64,000 nucleotides of DNA, taken from Bombyx mori (taxonomy: Eukaryota > Arthropoda > Insecta > Lepidoptera > Bombycidae). The stretch is from NCBI RefSeq assembly GCF_030269925.1, contig NC_085124.1, positions 992,001 through 1,056,000 of the forward strand. The letters run 5' to 3'. A program made the position numbers and the translations under genes. The notes under the pieces are model-generated. The model did not search any database. It had not been told where the DNA came from and saw only the letters and a program-made list of their open reading frames with translations. Shown in pieces: positions 29,861 through 41,534 of the stretch (positions are counted from its first letter, which is position 1; each line of letters opens with the position of its first letter).

Positions 29861-31149
29861 TCAATTTTAATACAGCCACAGCTGACATAGAAACTCTTAA
29901 AACGATACATACATAATAACTTTGTGACAGGCACTATTTATATCCATATTCAACTGAACATTAATTATGAATCATTAAAGCTAAAGTTACAGTTAAATAG
30001 CTGATAAATTTAACGCTTCAGAGACCAGCAATATTGAAACAAAAGGTTAAATTAATTTAGCCATTGATCCGAACTGTCGCTAATTTGTGGTTAGAAAGGC
30101 AGATTAAGGATTAAAACGGTTTATTTGTAATTGATTTAAATAGCTGAAGGTCGTTGAAGACATTCTTCCCAGTTGGTCGTGGGTCTCTGAGTATTCAGTT
30201 CTTCTTGTCCACATCCGTTCGTTGGTCTGTGGTTTTTGCTACACGGGGTCTCGATACAGTTCCAGTTTCAACTGTTTGCACTGCACTTGTTCTTATTCTT
30301 AACTCGTATTCGGCCATAAAATATGGAAATTTTTAAAATCCTAAAACCAAAGGGACATCTGGAATTCTTCCATGTTGTGTTTCCGTTTATTACTCAAGAA
30401 ATATTCTCTTATAGTAGTCTAAGAAGTAGCAAACTAAAGATTTTTGGGATAAAACTAAATAATACAGGATATTTAGCTAAAGATGACAGAGCAGATGTTA
30501 TCCATTCTGTCACAATGTAAGTTCCAGTAATACTGAAAACTAAGCGGTTTTTTTGCCCAGTTACGGACCGATGATCTTCAAGAAGGGTTAAGCAGAAGAC
30601 ATACCCTAAAATTTCAGTGGACCATTTGAAAGTCGTTTGCCGGTTTTGAAGATACGAGAAGCCAAAATAAAAAGGACGGCAATCTTAACGTAAATCTCTG
30701 GCATAGAATCCAAACCTCGTGAGTGCAGGACGCGACACTCGGTTGCAGCTCAAATACTCCTACCAAGGATTTCATTCATTAATAAGTAAATAAAAAGATG
30801 GTGATTCAATGAACATAGCGTAATTTCAAGCTCTTTTTTTTTTAAAGTGTGATTGGCTTGGATATTTCCCATCCGATCTCCTTTTTTCTATGAACTTAAC
30901 AGAATCCATTCATAATTTATTTTATCTTCTACTAGCTTTAAATTAGTATTTATAAAACTTGTATAAATCTTTTTCAATCTCAATAACAGGGCTAAAGATA
31001 AAACGCCCGGTGTAATTGCATCTGAAGATACCGCCTACATTCAATATGTTTTCTACGGAAATTATAGTTGGCATGTGTTAATGGACGAATAAAATAAAAT
31101 CTGCAAGCCAATTGAAAATAAAAAAAATTAAACCCGCAAAAACTATTAT
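29861..31149. other. AT-rich stretch with no gene seen
   Basis: Chance ORFs only. A small minus-strand Bm1 scrap (GACGAGCTCTCTGCCCACCTGG) sits just before it near 29810. Confidence 0.45.
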
Positions 31150-31365
31150 CAATTTGCTTAATCACTGTTCGTAAGTCCAGTTACCAGTAAGTACGTTTGG
31201 GCACCACCATTCCGCTTATTTCCGCCATCAAACAATAATATATTCTATATAGTTTCAGAGGTGAGTCCGTTTTATACGGTACAACTGTGTCCCAACGTAC
31301 ATATTATTTACATAGTGGATTTCATCTGACAGCAAATCAGATGTGAGCCCATTTTCCTAGATGTG
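31150..31365 (+). mobile_element. Very old Bm1-like remnant
   Basis: Recognisable only by order of blocks: AATTTGCTTAATCACTG, GGGCACCACCATTCCGCTTATTTCCGCC and AATCAGATGTGAGCCCATT. Confidence 0.4.
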
Positions 31366-31959
31366 TGATTACATATGAAAATGACCGAGAAAAAGGCGTA
31401 TGTCATACAAATTTACGCTGCGTTAGTTCTTCTGTTATTTGCTTTTAAATTTTCTCTCTTAGGTATGTCGATTACTATTTTTCTGTTTATAAATTTAACG
31501 AACGGTATATACGTATAGATGTAGATAAACAGACAAACGTTGGTTGTTCAGTGTTAAATGGATTCCGTAGTGATGACAAGATAAATCCCCCTTGAGGTCC
31601 AAGTCTCAAGTGTATAAGCTGCTTAACTCACATTCCATGACTACGTTGTAGCATGACGATAGTATGTCTGGTGCTCTTTAATTATGTGCATAAATTGAAT
31701 AGATGTGTGGTGTCGTGGGACACCGGATAGGAACGCAGTTCCTTATTATAAACATATTAATTTTAAGTTCTATTCGAGGTATAAAGAAAATAATTGTTCG
31801 GGTATACATTTTTATTATGATTTTTTTATTGATTGAAATAAAAAAAAAACTACTTTACAAAGTAATCAACTTTATTTCATTCACAATGATTTATAAAAAA
31901 TATGTAATAAAAATATGTTATTTTTTGTACATTATTACAAAGTTAAGTCGTACACTGTG

Positions 31960-32230
31960 TGCATTACTAATAAAAATCTTACGTTACGGACGTTTTTCCC
32001 GGTTAAGGTGCCCCTCCGCATTGTCGCATAACGAACTTCGTTCCAAAACATTTCTTTTCCCTTCAAGTGCAGTTTTCTTTGGAAGCCATGAGCGAGTTTC
32101 CGTAGTAACGTTTGGAGGCAAGGAACCGACTCCACATGAATCAGTGATATCTAACTCAGAATCGCTGATCGTGCGATAAATCTTCCGTAACGTCCACGTG
32201 CGATATTACGGCGCTTAGCGAATACGTTTT
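31960..32230. mobile_element. Possible unclassified repeat fragment
   Basis: Less AT-rich than its surroundings, with TTACGTTACGGACG, CCCCTCCGCATTGTCGCATAACG and AGCGAATACG blocks that look like decayed transposon sequence. The overlapping ORFs on both strands show no recognisable protein. Low confidence. Confidence 0.3.
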
Positions 32231-32669
32231 AGATTTTAGTTTTATACTCGAGGTCTCATGAGACCGGTCAGAATCATGACTCTGAAGGAGTATTTTGTTG
32301 GAAGAGAGCTGGACCGTTGAATAAGACAACTTTTAGCGAATAACACGAATAAGTCGATGAAGCTTTTCATCTACTGCGGAAATAATAAGTCAAAAAGAAA
32401 TCATTTAGGCAAATGATTCAAAAACAGATGGATTTTTTTTATCTTTATATCTCCCGCCAAATATCTCAGTCACGTTAGAGAGAAAATTAAAATATTAATT
32501 AATTATTAATAAGTAAATATTTTTAAGTAACACTACAGGAAAAGTAAAATATTTTATTCGTCACTCTCTTTATTTAAATTATTCTGTTTGAGCTAGCGTT
32601 TTGGTAAAATAAATAAAGTATAAATATAGTATTTTATGTATTATAAAATTATAAGTAAGTATTATCATC
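32231..32669. other. AT-rich stretch with no gene seen
   Basis: Nothing recognised. Confidence 0.4.
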
Positions 32670-33106
32670 GAAGTCGTCGTGCCTAAAGAATAAGACGTGC
32701 ATAGGTGTTGAGCGATGCACCGGTGTTCGAATCTCAGGCGGGTACCAATTTTTCAAATGAAATACGTACTCAACAAATGTTCCCGATTGACTTCCACGGT
32801 GAAGGAATAAGGTCGTGTAGTTAATAAAAATCAAACCTGCAAAATTATCATTTGCGTAATTATTGATGGTAGGACCTCTTGTGAGTCAGCGCGGGTAGGT
32901 ACCACCGCCCTGCCTATTTCTGCCGTGAAGCAGTAATGTGTTTCGGTTTGAAGGGTGAGGCAGCCGTTGTAACTATACTCGAGACCATAGAACTTTTATC
33001 TCAAAGTGGGTGGCGCATTTACGTTGTAGACGTCTATGGGCTCCAGTAACCACTTAGCACCGGGTGGGCTGTGAGCTCGTCCAACCATCTATGCAAAAAA
33101 AAAAAT
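32670..33106 (+). mobile_element. Bm1: Full-length Bm1 SINE
   Basis: Begins GAAGTCGTCGTGCCTAAAGAA, with the tRNA-like head and B-box-like GTTCGAATCTC, runs through all central blocks, and ends CATCTATGCAAAAAAAAAAA. About 437 bases. Confidence 0.9.
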
Positions 33107-33149
33107 TAGTCAGCTAAATGAGGATAATAAAAGATGTGAGAGGTCTTTG

Positions 33150-33315
33150 TTGATTTTTATGGAAGTTTGCCCATGCGATGGATCGACCCAGTCAAGTCAG
33201 CAGTTGGCAGTTGTTTCCATGAGTGTACCAGACTCACCACAAATCGGGATAAGTGGCGATCGCTCGTGAGGCGCACAATATCTGCCCACAGCAATGATAC
33301 TAAATGACGACCACG
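33150..33315 (+). pseudogene. RTE-type LINE 3' tail
   Basis: The plus frame contains RDKWRSLVRRTISAHSND, the end of an RTE-type polymerase, followed by CGACCACGACCCCTCTGACAAGAGTGAC. The inverted equivalent of this stretch is seen at 46075-46195 (RERWRDIVRR). Confidence 0.65.
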
Positions 33316-33650
33316 ACCCCTCTGACAAGAGTGACAAAGGAGATACCTACAAATCTTTTTAAAATTCAACAATTTTCAAACAAAACTTGTACGTTTGTCG
33401 GTATCAACGAATATTCGACCGTCTTAGTCGCCTATAAACAATAAACTTTTTAATTATTCAGAAATTGAAGCCGCTAATTACGGCAATTACTTACATTACA
33501 CAAGTTTTAGTGTGACCTTCATTAGAACATTATTATTGTTTTAAAGATCATAAATCAATTTTTGTGTTGTTTCTGAGAAATTACGTTTTGTTAATATAGA
33601 TTTTATTGTTTTAAGAAATATCGTGGTTTAAGTCCGACTTTGTTTAGGAT
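33316..33650. other. AT-rich stretch with no gene seen
   Basis: Nothing recognised. Confidence 0.4.
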
Positions 33651-33860
33651 TTTTTATTTATTGCTTGTATGGGTGGACGAGCTCACAGCCCACCTGATGT
33701 TAAGTGGTTACTGGAACCCAGAGACATTTACAACGTATATGCGCCACCCACTTTGAGATATAAGTTCTAAGGTCTCAGTATAGTTACAACGGCTGCCCCA
33801 CCCTTCAAACCGAAACGCATTACTGCCTACCCGTGCAGATTCACAAGAGGTCCTACTTCT
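33651..33860 (-). mobile_element. Bm1: Bm1-type SINE, 3' half with internal deletion
   Basis: TTTTTATTTATTGCTTGTATGGG to AGGTCCTAC. The usual TCACGGCAGAAATAGGCAGGG block between ACTGC and CTACCCGTGC is missing. Confidence 0.8.
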
Positions 33861-34149
33861 TGTGAAGTACCACACTATTAAATTAACCAAATTATTGATG
33901 TAACAGTATCCCACTTGAACGAATAATGCTCAAGTGTCATTATTTTATTGGATTTACTATTTTACTGCCATTATTATATTATAATGGACGGATCTCAAAT
34001 GTCAGATGGTTCCGTCATTTTTAGGGCTGATAAACCAACAATTCTTAGACATCCTCACAGATGGTTGTGAGCAATACTGAACTATTGTCATTCATGATTG
34101 TTGGCTTACGTTGTGTTGAGAATAGACACACCATATTGACACCAAATGA

Positions 34150-34372
34150 ATGAATTTACACTAAGATACAAAACGGGCCACTGAGTTTCTCGGCCTATGG
34201 ATCTTCTCAGTGGGTCGTGATTCCGATTGGTAGCAGATTGAGCGAAGCACTGCTCTTGCTAGGGCTAGTGTTAGCAAATTCTTTCAGTTTGAGCCCGTGA
34301 GTTCACCTACCCGTCCAGGTGTCGCTGAAATAGCCTCTTAGGCTACCAGCGAATAGGTACGGAAAATAATCT
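34150..34372 (+). mobile_element. 'CACTGAGTTTCTCGCC' family repeat
   Basis: GGCCACTGAGTTTCTCGGCC, TCTCAGTGGGTCGTG, TGCTCTTGCTAGGGCTAGTG, GAGCCCGTGAGTTCACC, ending in GGCTACCAGCGAATAGGTACGG. Confidence 0.65.
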
Positions 34373-34382
34373 ATCTTAATCT

Positions 34383-34643
34383 TCTATATATATAAAAATG
34401 AATTGCTGTTCATTAGTCTCGCTAAATCTCGGGAACGGCTGGACCGATTTGGCTAATTTTGGTCATGAATTATTTGTGGAAGTCCAGAGAAGGTTTAAAA
34501 GGTAAATAAATATGAAAATGCTCAGAAATAAAAATAACAATTTTGATTTTCCTTTTATGTGTCCCCTGTCAGACGGTCTTTCGGCCGGTTTAGGTATTTT
34601 AACTATCGATTGAGGCACTACTAAGTCTGCCGGGTCAGCTAGT
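34383..34643 (+). mobile_element. Helitron, non-autonomous
   Basis: Starts TCTATATATATAAAAATG and ends GCCGGGTCAGCTAGT. 261 bases with both typical ends and no target duplication. The conserved GGCTGGACCGATTTGGCTAA block follows the head. Confidence 0.75.
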
Positions 34644-34902
34644 ACAAAATTATGAAATGTAGGAATGTTCTGTTTTCACTATGCCCAGACAACAGTAGGC
34701 GGTCGTAGGCAGTTCGACTGTTTTGAGCAATTGAAACAACAAAGACAATTAACGTAGTGAGGGTCCTTGACCTAATGCCAGTTCGCGTATGTGTGCTATG
34801 TTAGTAGGCAGTTAACTTAAGCCGTGGGAATTGTGTTAATAATACTAGGGCCTATTTCACAATTGTTCGGTTCTTGTAATATACAAATTGAACTTTATCG
34901 TA

Positions 34903-35152
34903 ATTACTGGCGGTAGGACCTCTTCTGAGTCCGCGCGAGTAGGTACCACCGCCCTGCCTATTTCTGCCGTGAAGCAGTAATGCGTTTCGGTTCGAAGGGT
35001 GGGGCAGCCGTTGTAACTATACTTGAGACCTTAGAACTTATATCTCAGGGTGGGTAGCGCATTTACGTTGTGGATGTCTATGGGATCTAGTAACCACTTA
35101 ACACTAGGTGGACTGCGAGGTCGTTAACCCATAAAAGCAATAAAAAAAAATA
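34903..35152 (+). mobile_element. Bm1: Bm1-type SINE, 3' half
   Basis: TTACTGGCGGTAGGACCTCTTC to AGCAATAAAAAAAAA. Confidence 0.85.
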
Positions 35153-35239
35153 TCAACAAAAGGCTTCGATTACCTTAATTGACCTGCCTAGCTTACTTGG
35201 TTGTCTGGTGTCAGTCCGGTCACAGTTCTTGTCAAACTC

Positions 35240-35522
35240 GTCGTTTGAGAAGAGTTCGTCATGGAACCTAACCCATAGAGACAGCCCGATGAGTGTCTCG
35301 CCGTATTTTCCGGAATCCGCTGGATATTTTCTATAATAATGTATTGTCTATAGTACACCGCAACATACCTGCTATATTTTTATATTTTCCAGAATTTCTG
35401 TAAATTAAACGGTTGTCTGAAAGAGATGGCTTTTAGGGATAAGACCGCCTATTGTACAAATGTATCTGCTTTTTGACTGTTTTCTGAATGTAAATTGTGT
35501 TTTGGTGTGCAATAAAGTGTAT

Positions 35523-35557
<35 letters not shown>

Positions 35558-35690
35558 TCTCAGTAGATCGCAAGTCAGAGTCGCTGGTAGTTTCCGCGAA
35601 GCACTGCTCTTGCTAGAGCTAGCTAATACTAGGAATTTCTATCAAGCTGAACCCCGTGAGCTCGCCTACTAAAGTATCTGTCTAGGATAG
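35240..35690 (+). mobile_element. Interrupted 'CACTGAGTTTCTCGCC' family copy
   Basis: The 5' blocks (GACAGCCCGATGAGTGTCTCGCCG near 35281) and 3' blocks (CGCGAAGCACTGCTCTTGCTAG near 35596, CCCCGTGAGCTCGCC) are separated by unrelated DNA that includes a CT microsatellite at about 35524-35560. Confidence 0.5.
35524..35560 (+). repeat. (CT)n microsatellite
   Basis: TCTCTCTCTCTCTCTTTCTC-type run with two TTT interruptions. Confidence 0.85.
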
Positions 35691-35815
35691 CATCACCTCG
35701 TCCCTTTCCGGTAAAAGGCGACTAAATGATTCACAGGAGAACGAGTAGGCGTTCACTACTCAGGTTGGGTTGGTTGGACTTAACATCTGACAGGGCGTCG
35801 GCTCATCTGCCTATC

Positions 35816-36345
35816 TAATGTATGTTGAGTAAAAGTATTCTCTTTATAGTATGCATAGTCGCATTGCTCGAAATGAGTCCACCGGGCGTCTTAAACTTTA
35901 GGCCACAACGACTTCTAACTTATTAGTACGCAATATCATATACCTAGCTATCTTTCAACGCGTTAAATCTTCAAACAGCATTCGGTAAAAAAGAAAACAT
36001 AAAAAACTTTCAAATTACGACAACTAATGTTTTATATCTTAAAATAGTATCGCTAAGAATTAATTGAATCTACTATGTTTTTTTTTTGCGTGTTTACATA
36101 CAATGAGTTGCATTGTATGCAATTGGTAACGCCTTGTAGAAAATTTGGGTCACTCGTTTGTATGTTTGTTTGAGACAAACGGACAGATTTCACGCACTGT
36201 TCTTACTATTAGGTAAGGTTCTGCCACGAAATATTGAGACTTGGGAAATTATTTTATTGAACATTACTATTGAACGACATTTAAGAAGACTTTACTGATA
36301 GAGTTGAGTGAGGCCTCGTTGCATTCAATTCTTTGAAATCTGTAG
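35816..36345. other. AT-rich stretch with no gene seen
   Basis: A GTCCACCGGGCGTC..TTAGGCCACAACGACTTC piece near 35877-35914 is a minus-strand Bm1 head remnant; otherwise nothing recognised. Confidence 0.45.
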
Positions 36346-36347
36346 GT

Positions 36348-36590
36348 ACTGGCGGTAGGACCTCTAGTTGGTGGTAGGACTGGTGGTAGGTACCACCACT
36401 CTGCCTATTTCTGTCGTAAAGCAGTAATGCGTTTCGGTTTGAGGGGTGGGCAGCCGTGTTGTCTGAGACCTTAAAACTTATATCTCAAGGTGGGTGGCGC
36501 ATTTACGTTGTAGATGTCTATGGGATCCAGTAACCACTTAACACCAGGTGGGCTGTGAGCCCGTTCAACCAACTAAGCAATAAAAAAAAA
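36348..36590 (+). mobile_element. Bm1: Bm1-type SINE, 3' half
   Basis: TACTGGCGGTAGGACCTCTAG to AACTAAGCAATAAAAAAAAA. An internal GGTGGTAGGA is repeated. Confidence 0.85.
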
Positions 36591-37117
36591 TCAAAATCAA
36601 ACTTTTATAAAAAAAGAAGGTACCTATTTGCTTTAGAAAGAAATTTTGTTTTCAGACTTTAAAAGTCGGCGGCCATTACCTATGAGACAACGACCTCAAG
36701 TGTCAAGCAAGGGGTTAAACGGTAAGTAAAATTGTCACTTACTAATAATTTCTTAAGTTCAAACACACAGCACGCAGTTTGACTAAAAAACAACATTGAA
36801 ACCATTTAGTAACAAATCCTATTTTAATTTCTTAACAAACTCATCCTTACTTCTAGAGGCTGTAAAGTCGAAATTTGCGTGCGCCTTAAGCAACTCATAT
36901 TACATGGAGGATTGTGATAATCATTTCTCACGTTAAACCATCATGTCCGTATTATTATTACGAAATTAGATCTGCCATTGAATGTACGTGTTTTGCTTAA
37001 TTATTCATATTTACTATAGCTCAGTGGTAAACTTAGCTTTAGTTGATCAAAGGTTCTGGTTTTAATGTAAATTATTAAGAAAAAAGTGTTCTAATACAGT
37101 TACGTGTTCGATCTCGT
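36591..37117. other. AT-rich stretch with no gene seen
   Basis: A TATAGCTCAGTGGTAAAC piece near 37016 resembles a tRNA A-box but no B-box or fold follows. Confidence 0.4.
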
Positions 37118-37230
37118 GCCTTAAAGTGGGTGTTAAGATTCACGTTTAGTTAGTTGTCTATGGGCTCTGAAATCGCTTAACACTAGGTGGGCAGTGTGCA
37201 TACACAGGGAAATAAAAAATAAAAATAAAA
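37118..37230 (+). mobile_element. Bm1: Old Bm1-type SINE fragment
   Basis: TGCCTTAAAGTGGGTGTTAAG, TTGTCTATGGGCTCTGAAATCG, CTTAACACTAGGTGGGCAGTG, then an A-rich end. Confidence 0.65.
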
Positions 37231-37399
37231 CACGTGAGGCACTCGGGGACTCCCGTGGTAAAGCTATTGCATAGCATTCTTTATCAACTTATGCAATTAT
37301 AATTAGACAATAATAATTTCATATTAAAACAATAATAAAATAAGACCACCCTATATTTATAAACATTAACAAAAGCAAAACGTTAACTGTCTCCTTCAC

Positions 37400-37640
37400 A
37401 CTCATAAACTAGACCGCGCGAGAGAGAGATGGGCAGATTTTTCATGATGCGCATGCAGCGCGACGTCACGCCGCTCGCTTATTCACAAACACTACACAAG
37501 TGTAACGTATGAATGTGTTGAACGCGAGCTACATGGTAGGCGGAGTGGGGCTGTTAGGTTTTATTTTCGTTACGGAATTTCTTGTTTCGGTCGCCGCGCT
37601 CAAAGCCCGCAATAAAAGTTAAGCAATTGCTTAAAAACTC
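37400..37640. other. CpG-richer patch of unknown nature
   Basis: Contains GACCGCGCGAGAGAGAGATG, CATGCAGCGCGACGTCACGCC (a CRE-like TGACG/CGTCA) and TCGGTCGCCGCGCTC. The high CpG density stands out in AT-rich DNA. No ORF. It could be a promoter remnant or a repeat fragment. Confidence 0.3.
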
Positions 37641-37704
37641 GTAATTTTTTTTACCAGGAATCGAACTTCGCTGTAATAAGTCAGTCTGCTTAGTGCGAAT
37701 TTTT

Positions 37705-37835
37705 TAACGTTCTCGATAGCGTAAAAGTTAACTCAAATTTTTATGCAGTTGGAACAGCGCCCCTAGTGGCAAAAGTAGGCAAACGTCCCAAAGCCATACA
37801 AATTTGAGTTAGATTTTACACTATCGAGAACTTTA
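37705..37835. mobile_element. Small MITE with long inverted termini
   Basis: 131 bases. The outer 36 bases on each side are near-perfect inverted repeats: GTTCTCGATAGCGTAAAAG on the left and, read inward from the right, GTTCTCGATAGTGTAAAAT, both continuing CTAACTCAAATTT-like. The middle is GGAACAGCGCCCCTAGTGGC. No ORF. Confidence 0.75.
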
Positions 37836-38044
37836 AAAAGCCATACAGTTTCCTTTTAACAGTAAACGAAGCCGATAAAAAAAGAAACATCCTAGATATT
37901 TATGTTTCATACTCTCAACTGAGCTGCTGACGTAACTCTTAAGTAATCTCATTCTTTGTCATGCAATGCAATCATTACACAAAAGGTTTGCCTAACAACA
38001 ACGCTTGCCAGTGAACTTGACAATGGCCACTGCACGCACCAAAA

Positions 38045-38472
38045 GGTTTTTTTATGCTAGATAGGTGGGCGATTTCACGGTCTATCTGTTGTTAAGTAAC
38101 CGCAGTCCATAGACATCTACAACGTAAATGCGCCACCCACCTTGAGATATAAGTTCTAAGGTCTCAAGTATAGTTACAACGATGGCCCCACCTTACAAAC
38201 CGAAACGCATTACTCCTTAACGGCAGAAATAGGCAGGGTGGTGGTACCTACCCGTGCGGACATCATACCACCAGTAATTATACAAATTATAATTTTGTGG
38301 GTTTGGTTTTTATTACCTACACGATGTTATTCCTTCACCGTGGAAGTCAATCGTGAAAATTTTTAAAGTACGTATTTCATTAGAAAAATTTGTACTGCGG
38401 GATTCGAACACCGGTGCATCGCTAGATACGAATGCACCGGACTTCTTATCCTTTAGGTCACGACGACTTTCG
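38045..38472 (-). mobile_element. Bm1: Full-length Bm1 SINE
   Basis: Minus copy from GGTTTTTTTATGCTAGATAGG to TTTAGGTCACGACGACTTT. The tRNA-like head includes GCGGGATTCGAACACCGG. Confidence 0.88.
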
Positions 38473-38519
38473 TCTTAATGTAAATTTATTTCGCCTACTT
38501 GTTGTTAGCTTAAACGGCT

Positions 38520-39324
38520 TTTTTTTTGTCAGTAGGAAATCGCCGGACTTCCGCCCTTCACTGGGGATGGAGGGCGGGGCATGTCGGAGTCGAACCGACT
38601 AAAACCTCCTGTCTCTCAACAACCAACGTCCAAACCTCGAATGAGACAAAACTCATGAAAAGGCAAAGGGGGGAAAGTGAAGCGTTTAGTGCGGAGCACA
38701 TCTCTCCCATCACCCTCCCCCTCGGGACGCCGGACTGGCGGTCATCGGCGCCACGACCACCAGCCCTCTCGGTCGGCAGGCTATCCGATGCCCGCCTAGA
38801 TGGCGCCGGTAAGAATGGTTTATCCTACGGAATACCCCGCTGGGTCAGAACCAGCGTGGGTTGAGGATAGCCGGCCTTCCATCACCCGGATGCTCATGCA
38901 TAAAACGCGTGCAGAGCAGCTTGCACGTCGTCTTCTTAGGCCCCCCTCGCCGGTCCCCAGGCCGACATGTGAGGGAAACCTGAAACACTTAGAGGGCCAG
39001 GGCTTGGGCGTGATCCGCCTCCCTGGCCCCCGCTCGACGGCGGCGGGCCTGTGCGTCTCTCACGCGCCCCGCCGCCTCCTTCTGCGAGATGGTGCACTCG
39101 CGGAAGTCGAGCATCGCCTTCCGCGACTCGTAGTCACCGAGCATCGATGCCACAACACTCGGCAACGACAAGTCGTTTCCTATTTTTGCGACGAGGACAC
39201 GGCGCCACCCCTCCCATGCGGGGCAGGCGACGAGCGTGTGCTCCGCCGTGTCCAAGTCGCAACCACAATGGTGGCACTCTGCCGTCGGCTCGGCTCCGAT
39301 CCGGTGCAGGAACTCACCGAAGCA
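38520..39324 (-). mobile_element. 5'-truncated R1-clade LINE insertion with 13-bp target duplication
   Basis: A GC-rich block in AT-rich DNA with its poly(A) read as poly-T at 38519-38528. It is flanked by the perfect 13-bp duplication AGCTTAAACGGCT at 38507-38519 and 39325-39337. About 805 bases: the end of ORF2 and a 3' UTR of roughly 460 bases. The clean duplication shows target-primed insertion with 5' truncation. Confidence 0.9.
38989..39324 (-). pseudogene. R1-clade ORF2 C-terminal end (zinc-binding tail)
   Basis: The frame reads CFGEFLHRIGAEPTAE, CHHCGCDLDTAEHTLVACPAW, then MLGDYESRKAMLDF to a stop. The CX2CX9HX4C cluster is the conserved zinc motif after the reverse transcriptase in R1, TRAS and SART-type elements. 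It is open to the truncation point but lacks the polymerase, so it is dead. Confidence 0.85.
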
Positions 39325-39578
39325 AGCTTAAACGGCTATTTTAAAAACTCACGGACCGGCGAATATTCACAATTAGCCACGCCACTACCGCCCTTAAAAT
39401 CCTACCTCAATCTACCTTTGAAACTGACCGCACGATTACTTCTCGACAGGACGCTGATGTGGTCAAATTAGCTCCGCTATACTTGCCTTTATTAAAATTG
39501 CTCATGGCCCACCTGGTATTAAATGGTCAGCTTCAGCCTATACAGCCTTCATTTTTCTTCAGCCAAGTGGCTGATTGC

Positions 39579-39600
39579 TAATAATAATAATAATAATAAA
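39579..39600 (+). repeat. (TAA)n microsatellite
   Basis: A run of TAA triplets, the type of site used by Dong-like elements; empty here. Confidence 0.8.
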
Positions 39601-39649
39601 CAGCTGGGAACAAATCACGTACGGTCATTCGGTCCTAAATTAGGATTCC

Positions 39650-39840
39650 CTGTGTTATGTGTACCAGGGACTGACATACATACTTATATACTTTTAAATA
39701 TATGCATGTAAAAATACCCAGACAAAAAGCAAACAAATATTTTCATCACAGGAATGATTGTCCGATGTGGGAATCGAACCCACGACCCTCGACGCAACTG
39801 TCAGGGGCCCTAAATACTGCACCAACGAGTCAAGGCAATC
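39650..39840 (-). mobile_element. tRNA-derived SINE, second family
   Basis: Read on the minus strand it has a tRNA-like head: CTCGTTGGTGCAGTA (A-box) and GGGTTCGATTCC (B-box) followed by CACATCGGACAATC. Then an AT-rich body. The same arrangement occurs at 51865-52025, so this is a family distinct from Bm1. Confidence 0.65.
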
Positions 39841-40959
39841 CTTTTTGCAGTCTATCGTCGATATCAGTAATGCTAGGAGCATAGTCAAGACGTTACCTCC
39901 TACTAAGAATTGTTTTGAAACCTCGTCAGAAGAGTTCGACTAACTTCAGCCCAGAGTCTAATGGTACATGATGACAAAGTTTTTTCTTTGGTATCGTACT
40001 GTGAATAAAAACAGGGGATGCATTTGGTAGAGATCGATTCTACTCGAAGGAAAAGTGGCGCGTAAAAACAAAATTATTTTATTTTATTCTTCAGGGTATT
40101 CCAAAATGTTCAAACTGTGCAAATATAATATTTAACAATGTGTCGCTTGACTCCCAAACAACATGTAAGCCTACATTTAACTGGATAAAGTATTTAATAG
40201 CAAAAATAGTATTTTCAGCTCAACTGAGATACAATTTCAGTACACTGATTATAACACAAATCCAGCATGAGCGAAACAATACGAAAGAGATTGTAAATCC
40301 ATTACAGTACTTAAGTACAATACGTTTGTTTCGTATCAATTTACGATATTGAGGCTTCATAGTCGATTGAAGGTTGTGGATATTGGATTTTTCTCATTGT
40401 TGTAGTCAGGTTTTAATTTTTCGGTACGTAATGGAGTAGATTGATAAAAATGGGTTCTTTATACCCTTTAGACTAGTCATAAGACGTTCATTGGATCAGT
40501 AGTTTCTTGCATCATCACCAAATTGACTATGTGTGACTACTTGTGATCTTTTTGGCATCATTAATGTGTTCTGTATCAGTGTGCTTAACATACTGTTGTT
40601 TCAGTTTCTCAGTACTAAAAGCTACGTTGATTATCAATGCTTTTAGTCTAAATCAATCCTGTTAAGAAATTTCGGGTGTAGCTTTCTCCGTCCCTCTTTG
40701 GATGATTTTAAGTCTTCCGAGTCTCACCATGAACACGTCTCAACGCCGCACACTATTGCTCAAGAGATACACTGGTCAAAGACTTTAAATATCGCTGCAG
40801 TTTGTAATTATGTGAGCGTAGAATAGTAAATTATATTGAGACTAACTTCGAATGCATGGTGAATCTTGCAGTCAAATACAATGGTCACTTGAAAAAGGTT
40901 TTGGAAAAAAATCACAACTTCAAAATGCCCCTTAATGGATAGACTAGAATGGATAGATC
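39841..40959. other. AT-rich stretch with no gene seen
   Basis: Chance ORFs only. Confidence 0.45.
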
Positions 40960-41212
40960 TACTGGTGGTAGGACCTCTTGTGAGTCTGCACGGGTAGGTA
41001 CCACTGGCCGGCCTATTTCTGCCGTGAAACAATAATGCGTTTCGGTTTGAAGGGTGGGGCAGCCGTTGTAACTACACTGCGACCTTAGAACTTAAGTCTC
41101 AAGGTGGGTGGCGCACTTACGTTGTAGATTGCTATGGGTTCCAGTAACCACTTAACACCAGGTAGGCTGTGAGCTCGTCCACCCATCTAAGCAATAAAAA
41201 ATATATGTTTAA
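40960..41212 (+). mobile_element. Bm1: Bm1-type SINE, 3' half
   Basis: TACTGGTGGTAGGACCTCTTG to TCTAAGCAATAAAAAATAT. Confidence 0.85.
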
Positions 41213-41534
41213 AACTCTTTTAATTTCTATTTCTTGTAACGTTAGAAGCCGCTGTCATTTTTTAATTGTTGGATGGGTTCACAACCTGCACATATCGAGG
41301 GGCTACCGGAAAATACTAAAAGCGACCTCGCAAAATCTGAAGACAAATAGTATTTTGAAAGCTTCAATAACCAATCTGTCAGTTGACCAAATGGAATACT
41401 TTCCCGGATCTCAAGTGAAACCATAGAGTTACTATTCTAGGTACTTATTAACTCCATGAGTGAAACAGATAACTTCGAAAACACTTCAAATAATAAAAAG
41501 CTTTTAGGTTCATACACAAGTTTAAAAAAAAAAA

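Noticed and set aside
31703..32179. 158-codon ORF
   Set aside because: Starts in AT-rich low-complexity sequence and runs into repeat-like DNA; no codon bias or domain.
37016..37070. tRNA gene at TATAGCTCAGTGGTAAAC
   Set aside because: Only an A-box-like start; no B-box or cloverleaf follows.
38526..39471. Plus-strand ORFs of 112 and 223 codons
   Set aside because: They overlap the antisense of an R1-clade 3' end and extend across the target duplication.
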